A stretch of DNA of 64,000 bases from Alphaproteobacteria bacterium MedPE-SWcel (GCA_001874255.1 MPDC01000007.1:1-64000); one strand, 5' to 3'. Positions 7,018 through 17,136 are shown, numbered from the stretch's first letter. The notes: generated from the sequence alone by a model not told the origin. A program made the numbers and translations.

Positions 7018-9390
7018 ATGAAATGTATTCGTTCCGGCCTGGCGCTGGTCGCATTGATCCTTTGGTCGACCGTCCCCGGCTCCGCACAAGACGCCACAGG
7101 CGGCGACGGCAGCCCGCTCGCAGAGGCAATCCGCCAGGCCGCGGAGGCCGGCGTGGGGGTCGTGATCCTTGATGGGCGTGGGCAACCTGTCACTGCCGCC
7201 GCCGAGCCCTCCCCGGAGCAGACACCGGATGCGGATCCGCTGATGGAGGGGGCCTCGGCGGTGATGAAGGCCCAGACCGAGGTCCGGGCCTTTCGCGAAC
7301 AGCTGAACGAGCGGCTCGACGCGCTGCCGACCTCTCTGATCGAGATGGCCTATATCCTGCGCGCCACGAGCCCGGACGGCCGTATCATGACCTACCTCGA
7401 GGTGCTGGCGATCACCACGCTGCTGCTGCTGATCGGGCGCTGGGTGTCGAACCGGCTCTATGGCGAACGGTTGATCAAACGGTTTGTGGTGGCCCGCATC
7501 GAGGATCGGCCCGAAGGCTACGCCGGGAAGATGCCCTTCCTGTTGCTGCGCTTCGTCAGCGGGTTGGGCGCGACCATTCTGGCCATCATCTTTGCCGTGG
7601 CGGTGACGCTTCTGGTGTTTGGCCCCTCCGGGGATGTTTCGGTCGAGTTCACCTCGCTGGCGGTCTATCTGACCTTCCTGGCGGCGCGCACGATGTCGGA
7701 TCTGTGGCGGATGGTGCTGTCGCCCTACCTGAGCCAGTACCGTATCCCGCGCCTTGGCGATCGCGAGGCGAAGCGGTTGTATTTCTGGCTGTCCGCGCTG
7801 GCGGCCTTCGAGTTCGCGGCGGTGATGTTTTCGACCTGGGTTCAGGATTTCGGTCTCACCTACAATATCTATGCGCTCACCTACAGCATCCTGATGCTGG
7901 CGTCCTCGCTGCTGGGGATCGTGCTGGTTCTGGTCAATGCGCGGGCGATTTCGGGGGCCATCCGAAGCACGCGTGACGGCCATGGACTGGCATGGCCGGC
8001 CCGGTTGCTGTCCTGGGTCTGGGCGCCGATGATCCTGATCTACATCTTTTTCGGCTGGCTGGCGTTGGCCTTTGATCTGGTTTTGGAACGGCCGAGCCCG
8101 GTTCCGCCGATCATGGGGCTCTTTGTTGTCCTGACCTCGATCCTCGTGGTTTACGGTCTGATCAACTATGGGATCGAACAGTTTTCCAGCCGCCGCCGGC
8201 TGGTGAGGCCCGCCCCGGTGTCAGCAAGCCCCGCAGATCCCGCGACCGCCGGAGACGGGACTGGGCCGGAGGCGTCCCATGAGGCCGCAACCGGTGGAGA
8301 CCATGCGCCGGACCGCCCGTCCGGGACCCTGCGCCATCCGGTTGCCTCCTACACCGATCTGGCGCGCCGGGCCGCCGGCATCCTGGCCTTTGCGGGGGGT
8401 ACGGTCGCGCTGGTCTACGTCTGGAACCCGGAGTTTGCGGTGGCGCAGGGGTCGGCCCTCGACCGTATTCTCGACGTCCTGGCGATCCTGTTCATCGGCT
8501 ATCTGGTCTTTCATGTCGCCCGGATCTGGATCGACAGCAAGATCGAGGAGGAGCGCGAGGATGAGGCCGGGGCGGGGGAGTTGGGCGATGAGGGGGGTGG
8601 GACGAGCGCCAGCCGTCTGGCGACCCTGCTGCCGCTGTTTCGAGGCGCCATTCTGGCCGTGGTCGTTGTGTCCATCGTTTTGATTGTGTTGATGGAAATG
8701 GGCATCAACGTCAGCCCACTCTTTGCCGGGGCCGGGGTTGTGGGGTTGGCGGTCGGCTTCGGCTCTCAGACGCTGGTGCGGGATATTTTCTCGGGGGCGT
8801 TCTTCCTGATCGATGATGCCTTCCGGCGCGGTGAATACATCGATATCGGCAGCGTGAAAGGCACGGTTGAGAAAATATCGGTCCGGTCGTTCCAGCTGCG
8901 CCATCATCTTGGTGCCTTGCACACGATCCCGTTCGGGGAAATTCAGGTGCTGACGAATTATTCCCGCGACTGGGTGATCATGAAGCTGCCGTTGCGTGTC
9001 ACCTATGACACCGATGTGGAGAAGGTTCGCAAGCTGATCAAGAAACTCGGTCAGGAGTTGCTGAACGATGAGGTGATCGGCGACAATTTCATTCAGCCCC
9101 TGAAGTCGCAGGGGGTGATCGAAATGCAGGATTCGGCGATGATCATTCGGGTCAAATTCATGACCAAGCCGGGCGACCAGTGGCTGGTGCGCAAACGGGT
9201 GTTTCAGGACATTCGCGACCTCTTTGAACGGGAGGGCATCAAATTCGCGCATCGCGAGGTCACGGTGCGGGTGGTCGATCACAACGCCGGGCCGGAGTCT
9301 GGAGCGGTTCGAAATACGGCTCTGGGCGCGGCTCAGGCCGTGATCGAGGACGAGGAGCTGGAGGCAAACCTGGATGGCGATGATCGCTGA
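7018..9390 (+). CDS. MscS-family mechanosensitive channel, large form
   Basis: The 790-residue protein starts with a signal peptide (about residues 1-24, ending G-S-A-Q), then a periplasmic stretch and several hydrophobic helices. The C-terminal MscS domain starts near residue 563 with the pore-lining helix VVGLAVGFGSQTLVRD, followed by the beta domain (GEYIDIGSVKGTVEKI) and the alpha/beta vestibule. Large MscS proteins release solutes under hypo-osmotic shock. The ATG at 7018 has GGAG at 7008-7011; an in-frame TTG at 7006 with GGAGG at 6991 is an alternative. A hydrophilic, highly charged segment (about residues 400-445) separates the two membrane parts. Confidence 0.9.
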   Translation: MKCIRSGLALVALILWSTVPGSAQDATGGDGSPLAEAIRQAAEAGVGVVILDGRGQPVTAAAEPSPEQTPDADPLMEGASAVMKAQTEVRAFREQLNERLDALPTSLIEMAYILRATSPDGRIMTYLEVLAITTLLLLIGRWVSNRLYGERLIKRFVVARIEDRPEGYAGKMPFLLLRFVSGLGATILAIIFAVAVTLLVFGPSGDVSVEFTSLAVYLTFLAARTMSDLWRMVLSPYLSQYRIPRLGDREAKRLYFWLSALAAFEFAAVMFSTWVQDFGLTYNIYALTYSILMLASSLLGIVLVLVNARAISGAIRSTRDGHGLAWPARLLSWVWAPMILIYIFFGWLALAFDLVLERPSPVPPIMGLFVVLTSILVVYGLINYGIEQFSSRRRLVRPAPVSASPADPATAGDGTGPEASHEAATGGDHAPDRPSGTLRHPVASYTDLARRAAGILAFAGGTVALVYVWNPEFAVAQGSALDRILDVLAILFIGYLVFHVARIWIDSKIEEEREDEAGAGELGDEGGGTSASRLATLLPLFRGAILAVVVVSIVLIVLMEMGINVSPLFAGAGVVGLAVGFGSQTLVRDIFSGAFFLIDDAFRRGEYIDIGSVKGTVEKISVRSFQLRHHLGALHTIPFGEIQVLTNYSRDWVIMKLPLRVTYDTDVEKVRKLIKKLGQELLNDEVIGDNFIQPLKSQGVIEMQDSAMIIRVKFMTKPGDQWLVRKRVFQDIRDLFEREGIKFAHREVTVRVVDHNAGPESGAVRNTALGAAQAVIEDEELEANLDGDDR

Positions 9391-9489
9391 CACATGCGTC
9401 CTTGGCACGCCGTGTACTCCCGCCTCCGCACGGATGCACAGGTGCCCTGTACATCGCTTGGAGTTGGGCCGGGCGCCGCGCGCGCCCCT

Positions 9490-10836
9490 TCAGGGGTCGG
9501 GCCACTGCGCCGGGTGGGTGCCACTCTGGGTGGCAGGCAGGGACCAGCCCATCTGGCACCCCGGCAGCGTCAGGGGCGCACGCAGACGCCGCGCCGGACC
9601 CCAGCCGCTGGCCTCGTGACCGGCATAATCGGCCTCTGTCGCATCGAAGATGGCGGGGCCGTGCTGATGGCGCGGCAGACTGGCGAGCTCTTCCGCCATA
9701 CGGGCCAGCGAAAGTCGCGCGCAACAGACGGGTTCGCCTGTTGCGGCGGCGCTCAGCGCATTGAGCACCGATGCGGCCATCAGATAACCGGTGGCATGGT
9801 CCAGCGCCTGAACCGGCAGGGGGGCCGGTCCCTCGGAGGCTGCCCGAATCCGGCCCGTGTCGGCCAGGCCTGAACTCATCTGTACCAGACTGTCGAACCC
9901 GCGCCGCTGCGCCCATGGTCCGGTCCAGCCATAGGCATCCAGCGTCACTTCGACCCGGTTTGGCGCGATGGCGTCGCGTGTGGGTAAATCCAGCCCCAGC
10001 GCGTCCAGCGCTCCGGGCCGGTAGCCGTGCACCAGCACATCGGCCTGCGACAGCAGCGCCTTGAGCCGTCTGAGCCCCGCATCCGTCCGAAGATCCATCT
10101 GTGCCATGTATTTGCCCGCAGCAATGTCCTGCAGCACCCCCGGCTCGTCCCAGCCCGGCGGGTCGATCCGCAGCACATCGGCGCCGAACCCGGCCAGCGT
10201 GCGGGTGCTGACCGGACCGGCCAACACGCGCGTCAGATCGAGCACCCGCAACCCCGCCAACGGCCGGGAGAGACAGGCTGCGGGGCGATCGCGCAGGACA
10301 ATATCGCGCGGCAGCGTCCAGTCGATCAGAGGGTCCTGCGCAACCGCCGCCCCCTGTGGGTGGGCCAGCCAATCCGCCCGGCTGCGCAGGATCGCGGCGA
10401 CACCGTAGGCCTCGACCACCGCCGCCTCCAGCGCGTCTCCGGCCCAGGTCGAGATGGCGGCTGTCACCGCCTCCCTGTCTTCGGCACAGCCAAGAACCCG
10501 CAGCGCGGCCGCCCGGTGATGCGGCAGGTTGGTGTGCAGGCGGATCCAGCCGTCCGTACAGGCATAGTTGCCCGCGATCGGGTCCCAGAGCGCGGGCATC
10601 TCCCAGCCCTCGGGACGAAAGGAATGCCCGAACCACAGCGATGCCAGCCGCTGGTCCACCGTGACCGGCGGCGGGGCCGGCGCGAGGTTCAGGGCCGCCA
10701 CCAGCCGGGCCAGCTCCTGCCCCACCGCCGCGATCGAGGCCGTGGCCAGCTCCGACACCGCAAAGGCGCCGGGACGGTGACCAGTGCCGGTGACCTGATA
10801 GGACCCGGGCCGGGGCAGGGCGGACAGCCGCGTCAT
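9490..10836 (-). CDS. family III CoA-transferase with permuted-looking domain order
   Basis: The 448-residue protein belongs to the CaiB/BaiF family, which moves CoA between carboxylic acids. The family's usual N-terminal motif PLAGLRVLDLTRVLAGP occurs only at residue 192, and the catalytic-Asp region R-R-G-F-D-S-L is at 312-318 (Asp315). The first 190 residues instead contain YACTDGWIRLHTN, like the C-terminal subdomain of ordinary members. Its ATG overlaps the upstream permease gene by 4 nt, so it is the last gene of the peptide-transport operon and may activate an imported acid (inference). Enzyme class is secure; substrate is not. Confidence 0.85.
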   Translation of the reverse strand: MTRLSALPRPGSYQVTGTGHRPGAFAVSELATASIAAVGQELARLVAALNLAPAPPPVTVDQRLASLWFGHSFRPEGWEMPALWDPIAGNYACTDGWIRLHTNLPHHRAAALRVLGCAEDREAVTAAISTWAGDALEAAVVEAYGVAAILRSRADWLAHPQGAAVAQDPLIDWTLPRDIVLRDRPAACLSRPLAGLRVLDLTRVLAGPVSTRTLAGFGADVLRIDPPGWDEPGVLQDIAAGKYMAQMDLRTDAGLRRLKALLSQADVLVHGYRPGALDALGLDLPTRDAIAPNRVEVTLDAYGWTGPWAQRRGFDSLVQMSSGLADTGRIRAASEGPAPLPVQALDHATGYLMAASVLNALSAAATGEPVCCARLSLARMAEELASLPRHQHGPAIFDATEADYAGHEASGWGPARRLRAPLTLPGCQMGWSLPATQSGTHPAQWPDP

Positions 10837-12002
10837 TGCTGATAGGGGTCGAGACTGTCGCGCAGCCCGTCGCCCAGGAAATTGAACGCCAGCACCACCA
10901 CGATGATCGGCAGCATCGGAATGGCGGTCCAGGGGTAGATCTCGATATTGGCGAGGTTCTGCGCGTCGTTCAGCATCACCCCCCAGCTGACCGCAGGCGC
11001 CCGCAACCCGAGACCGAGAAACGACAGCGCCGTCTCGCCGAGGATCATCGCCGGGATCGACAGCGCCGCCGAGGCGATCAGATGGCTCATGAAATTCGGC
11101 AACAGGTGTTTCCGGATCACCCGCCCCGACGAAGCTCCCATCATCTCGGCGGCGCGGACGTATTCTTCTTCGCGCAGCGACAGGAATTTGGCCCGCACCG
11201 AACGCGCCAGACCGGGCCAGTCGAGAATGCCGAGGATGATCGAGATGATGAAGAACACCGCCACCGGCGACCAGTTCGACGGCACCGCCGCCGACAGCGC
11301 CAGCCAGAGCGGCAGCTCCGGCAGCGAGCGCAGGATCTCGATCGCCCGGTTGATGACCCAGTCGATCTTGCCGCCGAAATACCCCGCAACAGAGCCGAAG
11401 AAGATCCCCAGCACGAAGGACACGGTGATGCCGATCAGACCCACCGTCAGCGACAGCTGCGCGCCAAACAGGATGCGGCTGAAGATATCGCGCCCCAGCC
11501 GGTCAGAGCCCCAGAGAAACAGCGTGGCGCCCTCGGGGGCGCAGACCAGATGGGTGTCGGCGGGGATCAGCCCCGCCAGCCGGTATTGCGACCCTTCGCA
11601 GAAGAACCGCAGCTGTCGCGGGGTGTCATAATCGGGTTTGACCACCCATTGAAACGTCTCCAGATCCGCCTCCGAGGTCATCGGATAGATGAAGGGGCCA
11701 AGGAACCTGCCCTCGTGAAACAGCTTCACTCCCTGCGGCGGCGAATAGATATGCTCCGCATCGCGGTCATTGGGGCCATAGGGCGCCACGAAGCCTACGA
11801 AGGGCAGCATCAGATAGCAAAACAGCAGGAAAGCGCCGGAGATCAGGCCGAGCCTGTGGGTCTTGAACTTGCGCCAGACCAGCACCCGGTTCGGCGCGTC
11901 GAGATCCTTGCGCTCCAACTCCCGCAGGGAGGCGCCGGGGTCATAGGGGGCGGCGTCGACATAGCGCTCATCCTGGCCCCTGTCTGATGGGTCACGGCTC
12001 AT
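10833..12002 (-). CDS. ABC transporter permease, DppC/OppC/YejE type
   Basis: The 389-residue inner-membrane permease has an N-terminal cytoplasmic tail, a first helix, and a long periplasmic insertion (about residues 65-165) as in YejE-type permeases. The usual core follows, with the EEYVRAAEMMGASS-x7-KHLLPN coupling loop that contacts the ATPase. It forms the channel with the product of the upstream gene (4-nt overlap) for import of peptides or peptide-like solutes. Five or six helices are visible after the insertion. Confidence 0.9.
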   Translation of the reverse strand: MSRDPSDRGQDERYVDAAPYDPGASLRELERKDLDAPNRVLVWRKFKTHRLGLISGAFLLFCYLMLPFVGFVAPYGPNDRDAEHIYSPPQGVKLFHEGRFLGPFIYPMTSEADLETFQWVVKPDYDTPRQLRFFCEGSQYRLAGLIPADTHLVCAPEGATLFLWGSDRLGRDIFSRILFGAQLSLTVGLIGITVSFVLGIFFGSVAGYFGGKIDWVINRAIEILRSLPELPLWLALSAAVPSNWSPVAVFFIISIILGILDWPGLARSVRAKFLSLREEEYVRAAEMMGASSGRVIRKHLLPNFMSHLIASAALSIPAMILGETALSFLGLGLRAPAVSWGVMLNDAQNLANIEIYPWTAIPMLPIIVVVLAFNFLGDGLRDSLDPYQQ

Positions 12003-13027
12003 GTGTCGCGGCTTTCATAGCGGATGCGCGGATCCAGAAGAACCAGCAGCACGTCAGAGATCATGGTGCCGATCAGGGTCAGCAGCGCGACAAACATCAG
12101 CACGAAGCCCGACAGGAACATGTCCTGCGACTTCAGCGCCTGCAGCAGGACGGGGCCGATGGTCTGCAAGCCCAGCACCACCGAGACCAGCACCGAGCCG
12201 GAGACCATGGCAGGCAGCAGGTTGCCGATATCGGCGACAAAGGGGTTGAAGGCCACCCGCAGCGGGTATTTCATCAGCATCCGGCTCGGGCGCATGCCCT
12301 TGGCCACGGCGGTCTCCACATAGGGTTTGCCCAGCTCGTCGAGCATATTGGCACGCAGGCGCTGCATCATCGCCGAGGCGCCGGAGGTGCCGATCACGAA
12401 GGTCGGCACGATCAGGTGGATCAGGATCGACCGCACCTTCTCCCAGCTCATCGGTTCGCCCTCGTACTCGGGCGCCATCAGCCCGCCGATGGGCAGGCCG
12501 AGATATTGGTGGCCGTAGTAGAACAGGATCAGCGCCAGCAGGAAATTCGGCGTCGCCAGACCGAGATAGCCGATGAAGGCCGCCGTATAGTCGATCATGG
12601 TGCGCGATTTCGCCGCCGCCAGAACCCCAAGCGGCAGGGCGACCAGATAGACAAACAGCACCGCCGCAAGATTCACCAGCACGGTAAGCCAGAGACTGTC
12701 GCCGACAATCTCCGAGACGGGGCGGTCGAATTCAAAGGACCAGCCGAAATTGCCCTGCACCATGCCCGAGAACCCATGCGGGCCGGGCAGCAGGCCCATC
12801 CAGATGAAATACTGCTGCCACAGGGGCTTGTCCAAGGCGTATTCGCGGCGCAGGAACTCTGCCTTGGCGACGCCCGCCTCCTGTCCGGTGGCGCGCAGCT
12901 CGGCGATCTGGTTGGACAGGAAATCCCCCGGCGGCAGGTTGATGATGCAGAACACCAGCACCGACACCAGCAGCAAGGTGAGCAGCATGGTGCCGAACCG
13001 ATAGATTGCGTAGCGCAGGATCTCCAT
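11999..13027 (-). CDS. ABC transporter permease, DppB/OppB type
   Basis: The 342-residue protein begins MEILRYAIYRFGTMLLTLL, the usual DppB start with one helix, followed by a periplasmic loop and five further helices. It carries the coupling-loop sequence RLRANMLDELGKPYVETAVAKG. It pairs with the YejE-like permease. The ATG shares one base with the stop of the binding-protein gene (TGATG), and its stop overlaps the next start by 4 nt, giving strict coupling. Confidence 0.9.
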   Translation of the reverse strand: MEILRYAIYRFGTMLLTLLLVSVLVFCIINLPPGDFLSNQIAELRATGQEAGVAKAEFLRREYALDKPLWQQYFIWMGLLPGPHGFSGMVQGNFGWSFEFDRPVSEIVGDSLWLTVLVNLAAVLFVYLVALPLGVLAAAKSRTMIDYTAAFIGYLGLATPNFLLALILFYYGHQYLGLPIGGLMAPEYEGEPMSWEKVRSILIHLIVPTFVIGTSGASAMMQRLRANMLDELGKPYVETAVAKGMRPSRMLMKYPLRVAFNPFVADIGNLLPAMVSGSVLVSVVLGLQTIGPVLLQALKSQDMFLSGFVLMFVALLTLIGTMISDVLLVLLDPRIRYESRDT

Positions 13028-14994
13028 CAGCCGTCGCCATCCTCGAAGAAGAATTCATCGACCCGGTGCACACCGAAATGCGCCCCCGGATCCCAGGCCC
13101 AGATGGCGGTCTTTGGCACATTGCGCAGGCGGTTGGAGACCACGACGGGCTGCGGCGCGCCGGCGACGATGCCGATGGCAAAGACATTGTCGGCATGGAT
13201 CTGCAGCATCTCGCGCCAGGCCTCGGCGCGGGCCTCGGCGTCCTCGGCGCTGTTCCAATCGTGATAGAGCGCCATCAGTCGTTCGGCGGCGGCGAGGTCC
13301 GGAGCCTCGCCCACGGCGCCGCCGGTCTGGTGGTACTGGCCCCATTTCGGCCAGGACAGGAACACCTGATCGGTGGGGGCGAGATAGGCGGGCGAGGTGT
13401 AGCTTTGCGGCAGGCCATTGTCCCAGCCATACCAGACCGAGGCCATGGTGGTGCCGGAGAACACCCGGTTGCGCAGGATGTCGCGGTCCAGCGGCCGCAT
13501 CACCAGCTTGACGCCGATGTCGCGCCAGTCGTCGGTGATGATCTGCAGCGCGTTCTCCACCTCCTGACGTTCGCCGGCGGTCTCGATCACCAGCTCCATC
13601 GGGCGGCCGTCGGGCAGGCGGCGGATGCCGTGGCCGTCGCGGTCGGTCAACCCGGCCTCGTCCAGCAGCGCATTGGCCAGATCCGGGTCGAATTGCGCCC
13701 AGGCCTCGCGCAGGTCCTGCGAGAAGAACGGGCTTTGTTCCAGCACGGTCATGGCGCCGGGTTTGGCCAGTTTGAAATAGAGCGATTTGTTGATCGCGGC
13801 CCGGTTGATCGCCACCGAGAGCGCCCGCCGCACCCGCACATCCCGCAGGATCGGGCGCCAGACATCATCGACGGTGTTCAGGTTCGGGTAGATCGCGATC
13901 TGCGAGGCGGTGCCGGAGGACCACAGCTCAGTCCGGTAGCCGCCCGCGGCCTCGCCCTTGCGCAGGATCGGGATGTCGCGGAAGTCCAGCCCGCGCGCCT
14001 GCAGGTCGGTCTCGCCCGCGTTGGATTTCGCCGCCACCAGCCCGCCGGAGACGATCTCCATTTCGACGGTATCGATATAGGGCAGCTGCACGCCATTCTC
14101 GTCGATACGGTGATAATAGGGGTTGCGGACGAACTTGTGGCGGATCTTCTTGCCCTGGGTGGCGTTGATCCAGGGATGCAGGGTGGGCAGGTCCGGATTG
14201 TCGAACTTGTCCATATTATCAAGCTTGTTATGGAGCGCGGCCCAGCTTTTGACGCGGGCATAGTCGATTTCTTCCGCCAGTGTTTCGGGGTCGGCAAACG
14301 CCGTGTGGAACTGTTTCAGATAGGCCGAGGGGCGATAGATGAAGGGCGGCGCGGCCTGCGCCAGCGTCTGCAGGAAGCCGGGGTTGGGCTGGCTCCATTC
14401 AAACACCACCGTGGTGGCATCGGGAAAGCTGACCTGCGGCAATTCGCCGTTGACGCGCACGAAATCCGGCGGGCCGGTGGGGTTCAGTTCCGCGTTGTTG
14501 ACGATATGAACCCACCAGTATTCGAAATCCGCCGAGGTGAACGGATCGCCGGAGGACCAGCGATGACCGGGGCGCAGGCGCAGGGTGAATTTGCGGTCCG
14601 CCTCGCTCTCGAAACTCTCGAGGATATCGGGCACCAGATCGTAGGCGTCATTATACCCCACAAGCCGGGCATAGCCGTAGACCACCATCTGCCGGATGTC
14701 CTTGGACCGGGTCACCATGGTGTTGAGCGTCCCGCCCTGCAGGCCGGGGGTGCGGCCCCGCGCGGTCAGGTTCACCACCAGCGGAACATCCGGAAGCCGT
14801 TCGGCCACCGGCGGCAGGGTGCCCGCATCGACCTCAGCGCGCAAAAAGGCGCTCTCCTGTGCGGCAGGCTGCGCCCCGGCGGTCAGCGGCAGTGTGGACA
14901 GGGCCAGCAGCAGGGCCAGGGAGAGGGTCCGGGACAGGCCTGCGGGCAGGGCGCAGGCCGCGCGGCGAATGAGGAAGTCTCGGGCATTAAACAT
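13027..14994 (-). CDS. ABC transporter substrate-binding protein, SBP_bac_5 family
   Basis: The 655-residue exported protein has a signal peptide (about residues 1-36, arginine-rich start, hydrophobic core, cleavage after A-G-A). Family features follow: an early GGTLNTM segment, TLRLRPGHRWSSGDPFTSADF and VRVRRALSVAINRAAI. It is longer than a standard dipeptide-binding protein (about 530), matching the larger YejA-like group that takes longer peptides or modified solutes. The start at 14994 lies 8 nt inside the end of the ATPase gene. It delivers the ligand to the two permeases. Confidence 0.88.
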   Translation of the reverse strand: MFNARDFLIRRAACALPAGLSRTLSLALLLALSTLPLTAGAQPAAQESAFLRAEVDAGTLPPVAERLPDVPLVVNLTARGRTPGLQGGTLNTMVTRSKDIRQMVVYGYARLVGYNDAYDLVPDILESFESEADRKFTLRLRPGHRWSSGDPFTSADFEYWWVHIVNNAELNPTGPPDFVRVNGELPQVSFPDATTVVFEWSQPNPGFLQTLAQAAPPFIYRPSAYLKQFHTAFADPETLAEEIDYARVKSWAALHNKLDNMDKFDNPDLPTLHPWINATQGKKIRHKFVRNPYYHRIDENGVQLPYIDTVEMEIVSGGLVAAKSNAGETDLQARGLDFRDIPILRKGEAAGGYRTELWSSGTASQIAIYPNLNTVDDVWRPILRDVRVRRALSVAINRAAINKSLYFKLAKPGAMTVLEQSPFFSQDLREAWAQFDPDLANALLDEAGLTDRDGHGIRRLPDGRPMELVIETAGERQEVENALQIITDDWRDIGVKLVMRPLDRDILRNRVFSGTTMASVWYGWDNGLPQSYTSPAYLAPTDQVFLSWPKWGQYHQTGGAVGEAPDLAAAERLMALYHDWNSAEDAEARAEAWREMLQIHADNVFAIGIVAGAPQPVVVSNRLRNVPKTAIWAWDPGAHFGVHRVDEFFFEDGDG

Positions 14995-16777
14995 GGCAAC
15001 GCACCTTGTGTCCGGGGTCCAGTGGCACCAGGGGCGGGGCGTCCTGTCCGGCAAAGCGGAAGGCCTCCGGCCAGTTCTCCGGCGCACCGGCGCCCTGGGC
15101 TACGAGTTTCAGGTTGATGGGCCGGTCAACGTCCGGCACCGGCTGAGCGGCAATCAACGCCTTGGTATAGGGGTGTTTGGGGTCATGAAACAACACCTCT
15201 GGCGGGGCCTGTTCGACAATCATGCCCCGGCGCATCACCGCCACTTCGTCGGCAATGCGGGCCACCACCGCAAGGTCGTGGCTGATAAACAGATAGGACA
15301 GTTGCCGGGCATCCCGAATCTCTTCCAGAAGCGAGAGGATCTGCTCCTGCACCGACACATCCAACGCCGAGGTCGGCTCGTCGCAGACCAGAAGCTTCGG
15401 GTCCAGCATCAGGGCGCGGGCAATGGACAGGCGCTGCCGTTGCCCGCCGGAAAACGCATGGGGAAACCGCGTCAGCATATCCGTCGGCAGCCCCACGAGG
15501 CCGAGCATCTCTGCCGCGCGATCCCGGTGATCGGCGCGGCTGCCGGTGCCGTGGATTTCCAGCGGTTCCGAGAGCGTATCAAGGATGCGCTGGCGCGGGC
15601 TGAGCGAGGAATAGGGGTCCTGGAACACCATCTGCGCCTGCCGCTGAAAGGCCCGCCGGGCCGCGCGGTCCATGTCGTGGACGCGCAAGGGATCCGCACC
15701 GGGGGAGGCGCGGAACAGGATCTCGCCACCGGGGTCCACGGTCTCGGCCCCCAGGGCGATCCGGGCGGCGGTGGTCTTGCCGGAGCCGCTCTCGCCGACG
15801 ATGGCGAGGGTGGTGCCACGGGGCAGTTCCAGATCCACCTCCTCGCAGGCCCGGACCAGCGTCGGCTTGCTCCAGCTCTTGCCGGAGCGCAGGGTGAAGG
15901 TCTTTGTCACATGTTTCAGCTCGAGGATCAGGTCCTTGTCCGGCCCCTCGGTGCCGGTCTCGCGACGGGCTGCCGGTTCCTGCGGGATCTTGGGCGCCGC
16001 ATGGAACAGATCCTGAGTATAGGGGTGGGCCGGGGCGCGCAGGATCGGTTCGGCGGCGCCGGCCTCCATCACCCGGCCCTTGTGCATGACCACCACCTGT
16101 TCCGCCATATTGGCGACCACCCCGAGGTCATGGGTGACGAGGATCATCGCCATGCCGGTTTCCTGCTGCAGCTCTTTCATCAGCCCCAGCACCTGCGCCT
16201 GGGTGGTGACATCCAGCGCGGTCGTCGGCTCGTCCGCGATCAGCAATTCCGGTTTCGCCACCATCGCCATGGCGATCATCGCCCGCTGGCGCATCCCGCC
16301 GGAGAGTTCGAACGGATAGGATCGCCAGGTGCGCTCCGGGTCGGGAAAGCCGACGCGCTCGAAACAGTCGAGCACCTGTTGTCTGGCCTCCGCTTCGGAG
16401 CAGCGCCCATGCAGGTGAAGCACCTCCGAGACCTGATTGCCGATCCGGTGCAGCGGCGACAGCGAGCGCATTGGCTCCTGAAAGATCATCGCGATGCGAT
16501 TGCCGCGCACATGACGCATCTGCCGCTCGCTGATCTGTGCCAGATCCAGATCGCCGTCCGCTCCGTTGCCGGCCAGGATCATGCGGCCGCAGTCGAGCCG
16601 AGCCGCACGCGGAAGAATGCGCAGGATGGCGCGGCAGCTGATGGTCTTGCCGGACCCGCTTTCGCCGACAATCGCCAGCGTTTCACCGGCGGCGACCGAA
16701 AAGCTCACATTGCGGACAACCGGGTTGTCCTTCCCGAATCCGATACTTAGATCTTCTACGGACAGAAGGGGGCGCAT
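14987..16777 (-). CDS. ABC transporter with two fused ATPase domains (DppD-DppF type)
   Basis: The 596-residue protein contains two complete nucleotide-binding domains. The first has Walker A GESGSGKT near residue 33, signature LSGGMRQR and Walker [13 protein letters not shown]. The second has GESGSGKTT near residue 320, signature FSGGQRQR and [12 protein letters not shown]. Oligopeptide C-terminal motifs (HPYT, LFHAAPK) follow each domain. It powers the importer encoded downstream. It is first in the operon, preceded by a long near-perfect palindrome at 16876-16900. Confidence 0.92.
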   Translation of the reverse strand: MRPLLSVEDLSIGFGKDNPVVRNVSFSVAAGETLAIVGESGSGKTISCRAILRILPRAARLDCGRMILAGNGADGDLDLAQISERQMRHVRGNRIAMIFQEPMRSLSPLHRIGNQVSEVLHLHGRCSEAEARQQVLDCFERVGFPDPERTWRSYPFELSGGMRQRAMIAMAMVAKPELLIADEPTTALDVTTQAQVLGLMKELQQETGMAMILVTHDLGVVANMAEQVVVMHKGRVMEAGAAEPILRAPAHPYTQDLFHAAPKIPQEPAARRETGTEGPDKDLILELKHVTKTFTLRSGKSWSKPTLVRACEEVDLELPRGTTLAIVGESGSGKTTAARIALGAETVDPGGEILFRASPGADPLRVHDMDRAARRAFQRQAQMVFQDPYSSLSPRQRILDTLSEPLEIHGTGSRADHRDRAAEMLGLVGLPTDMLTRFPHAFSGGQRQRLSIARALMLDPKLLVCDEPTSALDVSVQEQILSLLEEIRDARQLSYLFISHDLAVVARIADEVAVMRRGMIVEQAPPEVLFHDPKHPYTKALIAAQPVPDVDRPINLKLVAQGAGAPENWPEAFRFAGQDAPPLVPLDPGHKVRCHV

Positions 16778-16875
16778 TCAGCTACCCCTGCCGCACGGTG
16801 GCTGCGCAAGACTGGTGATGAGAAATCTCCCTGTTTTTTGCCGCATCTTCGCGCGGGCTGACCCTTGTAGTCAAA

Positions 16876-16900
16876 TGTCATTTACCACTGGTAAAAGACA
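16876..16900. promoter_or_regulatory. candidate operator, 25-bp palindrome
   Basis: The core TTTACC-ACT-GGTAAA (16881-16895) is a perfect dyad. It is flanked by TGTC and GACA, so 25 bp are symmetric with a single mismatched pair (A16880/A16896). It lies about 100 bp before the first gene of the peptide ABC operon. Length and symmetry suit a dimeric GntR- or LacI-type regulator; none is adjacent, so the protein is unknown. Confidence 0.55.
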
Positions 16901-16959
16901 GGTGCGGCGAGTGTGACCCTCCGGCCCGTATGTGGCCCCTGTACGGACTCGGTTCCGGC

Positions 16960-17012
16960 CAGAGGCGCCCAGAGGCGACCGGGGGGATGACCGGGGGGAT
17001 GACCTGGGGGCA
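16960..17012. repeat. two adjoining short tandem arrays
   Basis: A 10-bp unit (CAGAGGCGCC / CAGAGGCGAC) occurs twice at 16960-16979. It merges into a 12-bp unit GACCGGGGGGAT repeated exactly at 16977-16988 and 16989-17000, with a diverged third copy to 17012. It lies between divergent genes. Confidence 0.8.
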
Positions 17013-17136
17013 GGTCCTGTCGGGGCGGGGAGGGCCGTGACTGCTGCATTGCCTTCCGCGGGCTGATAGTCAGAAGATACGACAGAAACGCGACAGGCAG
17101 TGCGGCCTGCCGCAGCCGCCAGAAAAAGGATCGCAA

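Larger units (their letters stand above)
16778..17136. other. divergent intergenic region, peptide ABC operon / methyltransferase
   Basis: This 359-bp region holds the 25-bp palindrome at 16876-16900 and two adjoining tandem repeat arrays at 16960-17012. The rest shows no conserved ORF. Promoters for both directions must lie here. Confidence 0.4.

Noticed and set aside
13006-15117. 703-codon open frame on the plus strand
   Set aside because: It is antisense to the substrate-binding protein gene, which has a signal peptide and family motifs and fits the operon.
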